Shown here one piece after another: positions 60,326 to 64,000 of a DNA stretch of 64,000 nt. The notes under the pieces are model-generated. The model searched no databases and was not told where the DNA came from. It was given only the letters and a program-made list of their open reading frames with translations. The stretch is from positions 2,480,001 to 2,544,000 of the forward strand of contig JAETXT010000010.1 in NCBI GenBank assembly GCA_019188255.1, given 5' to 3'. The position numbers were made by a program, and so were the translations under genes. Each line of letters opens with the position of its first letter. The stretch's first letter is position 1. Source of the DNA: Verticillium longisporum. Its lineage: Eukaryota > Ascomycota > Sordariomycetes > Glomerellales > Plectosphaerellaceae.

Positions 60326-62084
60326 GATTCGAGAGGAGAACAGGTCCCGACGCAGCTGCGTCGCTCAAAGAGGAACGAGGTCGGCAACCGCAGCAGGGAG
60401 CTCAGTCCTCCATTGCTAAGGAGGAGCGCTCGGGTCAAATCAAAGACGGACTCGCCAAACCCGGCACGAACACCAATATCGAAATTAAACCCATCCAAAT
60501 CGGAGCGAGCTGCCAAGTGGGCCAGAAGCAAGGCTGAAGAAAAGCAGCGACTGACGCTTCCAGGCGTATCATCAAATGATGCGAGTAGGAGTCGAATCCG
60601 CGAGGCCAGGAGATGATGAGCATGACTTTATGAGCGCAAAATGGAAGGGGAAACCCTGTTATGCATGGCTAGGCGTCCGGACGAGTGTTCACATGATGCA
60701 TTGTTTGCATGTATAGCGAAGCAAGGGGTAATTCACATGATTCACGGCACTCCATTGTAGGAATACCATGACTGTTAGCACTTTCCAGCACCGCCGGCCG
60801 CTTGACAGGTCCCGGCAATGACATCAATCGCCTACATTCGCATACGTTTCAACATGCTGTGCATGATTTTGGAGACGAGATCCATCTTCGTTGTTCCCAA
60901 GCTACTCACGTGCAGACTATGACTCCAGGCTTTAGGACCTGTCGTTGCGTTTTATGTTCTCGGACTTATTGCTGTTGGTCCATCTGAAATCAGACCCCGT
61001 CCGCAAGTACAGCTCCCATCATCAGACACAACCTTAGACCCAGCAGCCAAGAAAGCCGAGAAACTCTACCCTTCTTACCACCGCCTCCATTTAGACCGCC
61101 GCTCTCCCGAGACCAACTGGTCGTCCCAGTGCCCCCCTTGTCTATGAAAACTGCGGTTGCGGAAGAAGCACTAACAATACTGCCCTCTTGAATTCTTGAT
61201 AGGATCCGTGCATATCTAATGCTGATGATAACTTCCTGAACTCCACATCCTCAAGGTTGGTCGGCCTGCCGGTCAGCTTCGCACTCAGTTGAAACTACCA
61301 TCGCCAATGCCATCGCGACAAGTTTGAAGAGATTTATGCGCATTTGAATGTAGGGCAGCGATTTGAGCAGTATTCTACCAAGCTCGGGAGTGTTCTCGAG
61401 ATCAACAGGAGCTTCGAAGGTGTGGAGATGATTGCAATGCCATACGAGGAATGCTTTCACTCATGCGCAGTCCTACATTTATCGTTGAACTATCGAAACA
61501 GCCTTAAAGGAGAGGTTCCTAGCTATCGTTGCCGATGTTGTTGAGGATGAGTCCTCAACCCTGGAGGTACTCAAGCTGAACAACGGCCCCTTCCCAAATT
61601 GGTCCCAAACCACGACCAACGTCAGTGGCCCACACCACCCATTTTTTGTCTTCACTGCCTTGACATGTAAACCAGATCGAATTGTCATGGAAATCATCAT
61701 TTCCACTTCTTGAATCACATCATCTAGCCCTTTCATAACGCAAGCTTTCCAAGCATGATTCTTCGGCAGTGAATCCCCTAATTCAGAAGACTCGCCCTAA
61801 CCTCGTTCGGCCCGGCGACCGACAACCGAACACCCCACTGACATCGGTTCGCCCACGTGGAGACAAGGGAGGCTGGTCCCGGGGATCGGTCTCGGGGCCG
61901 AGATGGGTTAGATGCATCACAGGCCGGCTTGTTGCTGTCGGCGACTGAGCACGTCACTTCGAGAATTGGTATAGAATGCAGTGTGCAAGAATATAAGATC
62001 TTTTGACGATGCATCCATTGGTCGTTGGTGTGCAGAGGGATCACCGCCATCTTCTACCTCATCTTGACGGCACGATATCCTGCC
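60326..62084. other. Intergenic region with a possible coding relic
   Basis: 1.76 kb between the AMSH-like gene and the GH3 gene. Most shows nothing. From about 61305 to 61715 two adjacent plus-strand frames look protein-like: HRDKFEEIYAHLNVGQRFEQ with following residues in one, and ERFLAIVADVVEDESSTLEV in the next. They are offset by a frameshift near 61500, with no start or splice chain. Family unknown; possibly a decayed gene. Confidence 0.4.
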
Positions 62085-64000
62085 ATGTTTCGTTGTGCCC
62101 TCACATTGCTTGCCCTGCTGGGGTCTGCGACTGGCTTCACCGTTGATTCTAGAAGAACGTCCAACGAAAGCTTCATTTATAAAGACCCTTCACTTACACC
62201 CAAGGAGCGAGCCCAGGACCTGCTCGAACGGATGACATGGGCAGAAAAAGTTGGTCAACTGGGTGGTATCCGCAGGGCCGTGAGCAGAACGAACGGCAAG
62301 CCCGTATTCAACGAAACGTCCTTCAATGCGATAAGAAAGACGCAAAACGGGCAACTTGGTAAGGAGGCTCCGGCGAGTATCTCACAAAGACGATATTCAC
62401 AAATCAACCGTACAGGTTCTGACACCAAATAGGTCTCGGATTCCAATTCAACTACGTCAATGACGTCCTACCGATAGTCAACGACCTCCGCGCTCAACAG
62501 GTGGATGAATCGCGTCTCGGCATCCCATACATTACGATTGCCGACTCGGTGAATGGCATCTGGATTTCAGGCGGCACCCTCTTTCCCGGCACAGTTTCCA
62601 TGAGCTCATCTTGGAACCTGCCTCTCTTCGAGCAGGTCGTCGCCGCCATTCGTGAGGAAAACCTCGCCATCGGCGTGCAATGGGTTCTCTCACCCGAGGT
62701 TGACCTAGCCAAGGACCCTAGAAATGGGCGAAATGGCGAGATGTACGGCGAGGATGCCTATCTTGTTGGCGAATTTGCCACCAAATACATCCAGACAATG
62801 CAGGAAAAAGACGAGAATGGATGGGTCAAGGTCGCAACAACAATCAAGCACTGGGTCTACGGAACGGGAAGCGGTGGTGTCAACCGCGCGAGCATGCAGG
62901 GTGGGATCAACCATATTCTGAACGACCTCGCTCCGCCATACGTCAAGGCGATCAGGGACGCCAAACCACTGGCTCTCATGGCGTCCTACTCGAGTGTGGA
63001 TCGTATCCCGTTGTCGATCAACAAATATCTTCTACAGACTGTTCTCCGTGGCATCTTAGGTTTTAAGGGACTTATCATGTCGGACGCCCACGCCATCGAC
63101 TATCTCACCACAGAATCCAAGGTAGCGAGCTCACGATCCGATGCAGCTCTGAAAGCTCTACGTGCTGGACTGGAGCACGAGCTTCACCCAGGCGGTAACG
63201 GTCTTTTCACAGAGCTCATCAACCAAGCCAACGAAACGGATGTTGTTGCTCTTGTTGACACATCTGTGCTTGCTCTGCTGGAGATCAAGTTTACGACGGG
63301 CAGCTTCGACCGCCCACTTCCAACCCTCGAGCAAGCCAACAGGACGCTACGAAGCGAGGAGCACCTTGATGTCAACCGCAACATCACGCGGGAATCCATC
63401 GTATTGCTGAAGAATGACGGAATCCTGCCCCTGAAGCGGAGCGAGGTCCGTTCCATTGCTGTCATTGGGCCGTACGCTGACATTGTCAACGCCGGCATGT
63501 ACGCAGCATGCAACGCCACGGATCCCGCGTACGGCGCTTCCTTCCGCCGCAGCCTCGAGCGCGAGATTGGCGCTGAGAACGTTCGTTTTGTCCAGGGAAC
63601 CAGCATCCTCCCCTCAAACGACACAAGCACCAAAGGCATTGTAGACGCAGCAGCCGCTGCCCAAGAGGCCGGTTTCGCCGTCGTTGTGCTCGGTTCCGGC
63701 CTGGGAACATTTGATCCTGCAACTTTCAACAACGAGCGAACCGACGGCGAGGGCTATGCCCATGCAGACCTCGGATTTCCGGGGCAGCAAAAACAGCTCC
63801 TCGACGCGGTTCTCAACACCGGAGTGCCAACAGTTCTCATCCTCAGTTCGGGACAGACCTTCCTGCTGAGTGAATCGACCCAGCGGTCGGGTGCGATCCT
63901 GCACAGTTGGCTGAGCGGAGAGTTCACCGGCGACGCCCTCGTCGAGATCCTGTTTGGGGAAACGAACCCCAGCGGCAAGCTGACGGTCACGGTGCCGCAA
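62085..64000 (+). CDS. GH3 family beta-glucosidase-like enzyme (partial, runs off the window)
   Basis: Secreted glycoside hydrolase family 3 enzyme, probably releasing glucose or xylose from the non-reducing end of beta-linked oligosaccharides. Exon 1 62085-62358, a 74-bp intron, then exon 2 from 62433 open to the window end; 614 residues are visible. The signal peptide is MFRCALTLLALLGSATG. The N-terminal TIM-barrel shows ERMTWAEKVGQLGG, the substrate-loop segment IPYITIADSVNGIW, EVDLAKDPRNGRNGEMYGED and the nucleophile D309 in GLIMSDAHAID. The usual KHF/xGY position reads KHWVYG. The second alpha/beta sandwich domain begins near NITRESIVLLKNDGILPL and continues to the end (GETNPSGKLTVTVPQ). 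The C-terminal fibronectin-III-like domain, if present, lies outside. Exact substrate unknown. Confidence 0.92.

Overview
The window comes from a filamentous ascomycete, most probably a Sordariomycete. The signs are genes split by short GT-AG introns (about 50-170 bp, several with CTAAC/CTGAC-type branch points), a grainyhead factor of the Neurospora CSP-2 type, a subgroup-C (killer-toxin-like) GH18 chitinase, a large CBM18 protein, and an AT-rich island with the C-to-T/G-to-A pattern of repeat-induced point mutation (RIP). I cannot name the genus from sequence alone.

Layout. 1-3008: nothing convincing. 3009-4414 (-): GT34 glycosyltransferase. 4415-7632: no gene. 7633-17032: a divergent chitin locus, with a secreted protein of twelve hevein (CBM18) modules on the minus strand and, across a 976-bp shared promoter, a 14-exon gene for a ~1744-residue protein joining CBM18, a GH18 chitinase, Pro/Thr linkers and a subtilisin-like (S8) region on the plus strand. 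17161-22046: remains of a sugar-use cluster, namely a broken MFS sugar transporter, a 5'-truncated GH35-type beta-galactosidase relic fused head-to-head with it, and an intact GH43 gene. 23369-27323: mitochondrial p32/MAM33 protein and an oxysterol-binding protein. 27966-32781: an AT-rich RIP island bounded by a ~180-bp direct repeat and carrying two LTR copies and one Fot1/pogo-like transposon that look unmutated. 32782-41622: 8.8 kb with no convincing gene. 41623-44277 (+): grainyhead/CP2 factor. 44278-51518: 7.2 kb with no convincing gene. 51519-60325: housekeeping block with NOP56, VPS4, prefoldin subunit 6, an unrecognised 211-residue protein and an AMSH-type JAMM deubiquitinase. 62085-64000: GH3 beta-glucosidase-like gene cut by the window end.

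How the genes fit together. The CBM18 protein and the chitinase/S8 fusion are the most striking pair: one would coat chitin, the other cut it, and both start from one intergenic region with TATAAG boxes at similar distances. The GH35/MFS/GH43/GH3 genes are plant-polysaccharide or galactoside functions, partly decayed. VPS4 and AMSH both act in ESCRT-dependent endosomal sorting and lie about 3.4 kb apart.

Exon joins were worked out by hand from splice signals, reading frame and family conservation, not from transcripts. Three otherwise intact genes (MAM33, VPS4, the transposase) each carry one 1-nt frameshift in a short homopolymer, so consensus errors must be considered before any of them is called a pseudogene.
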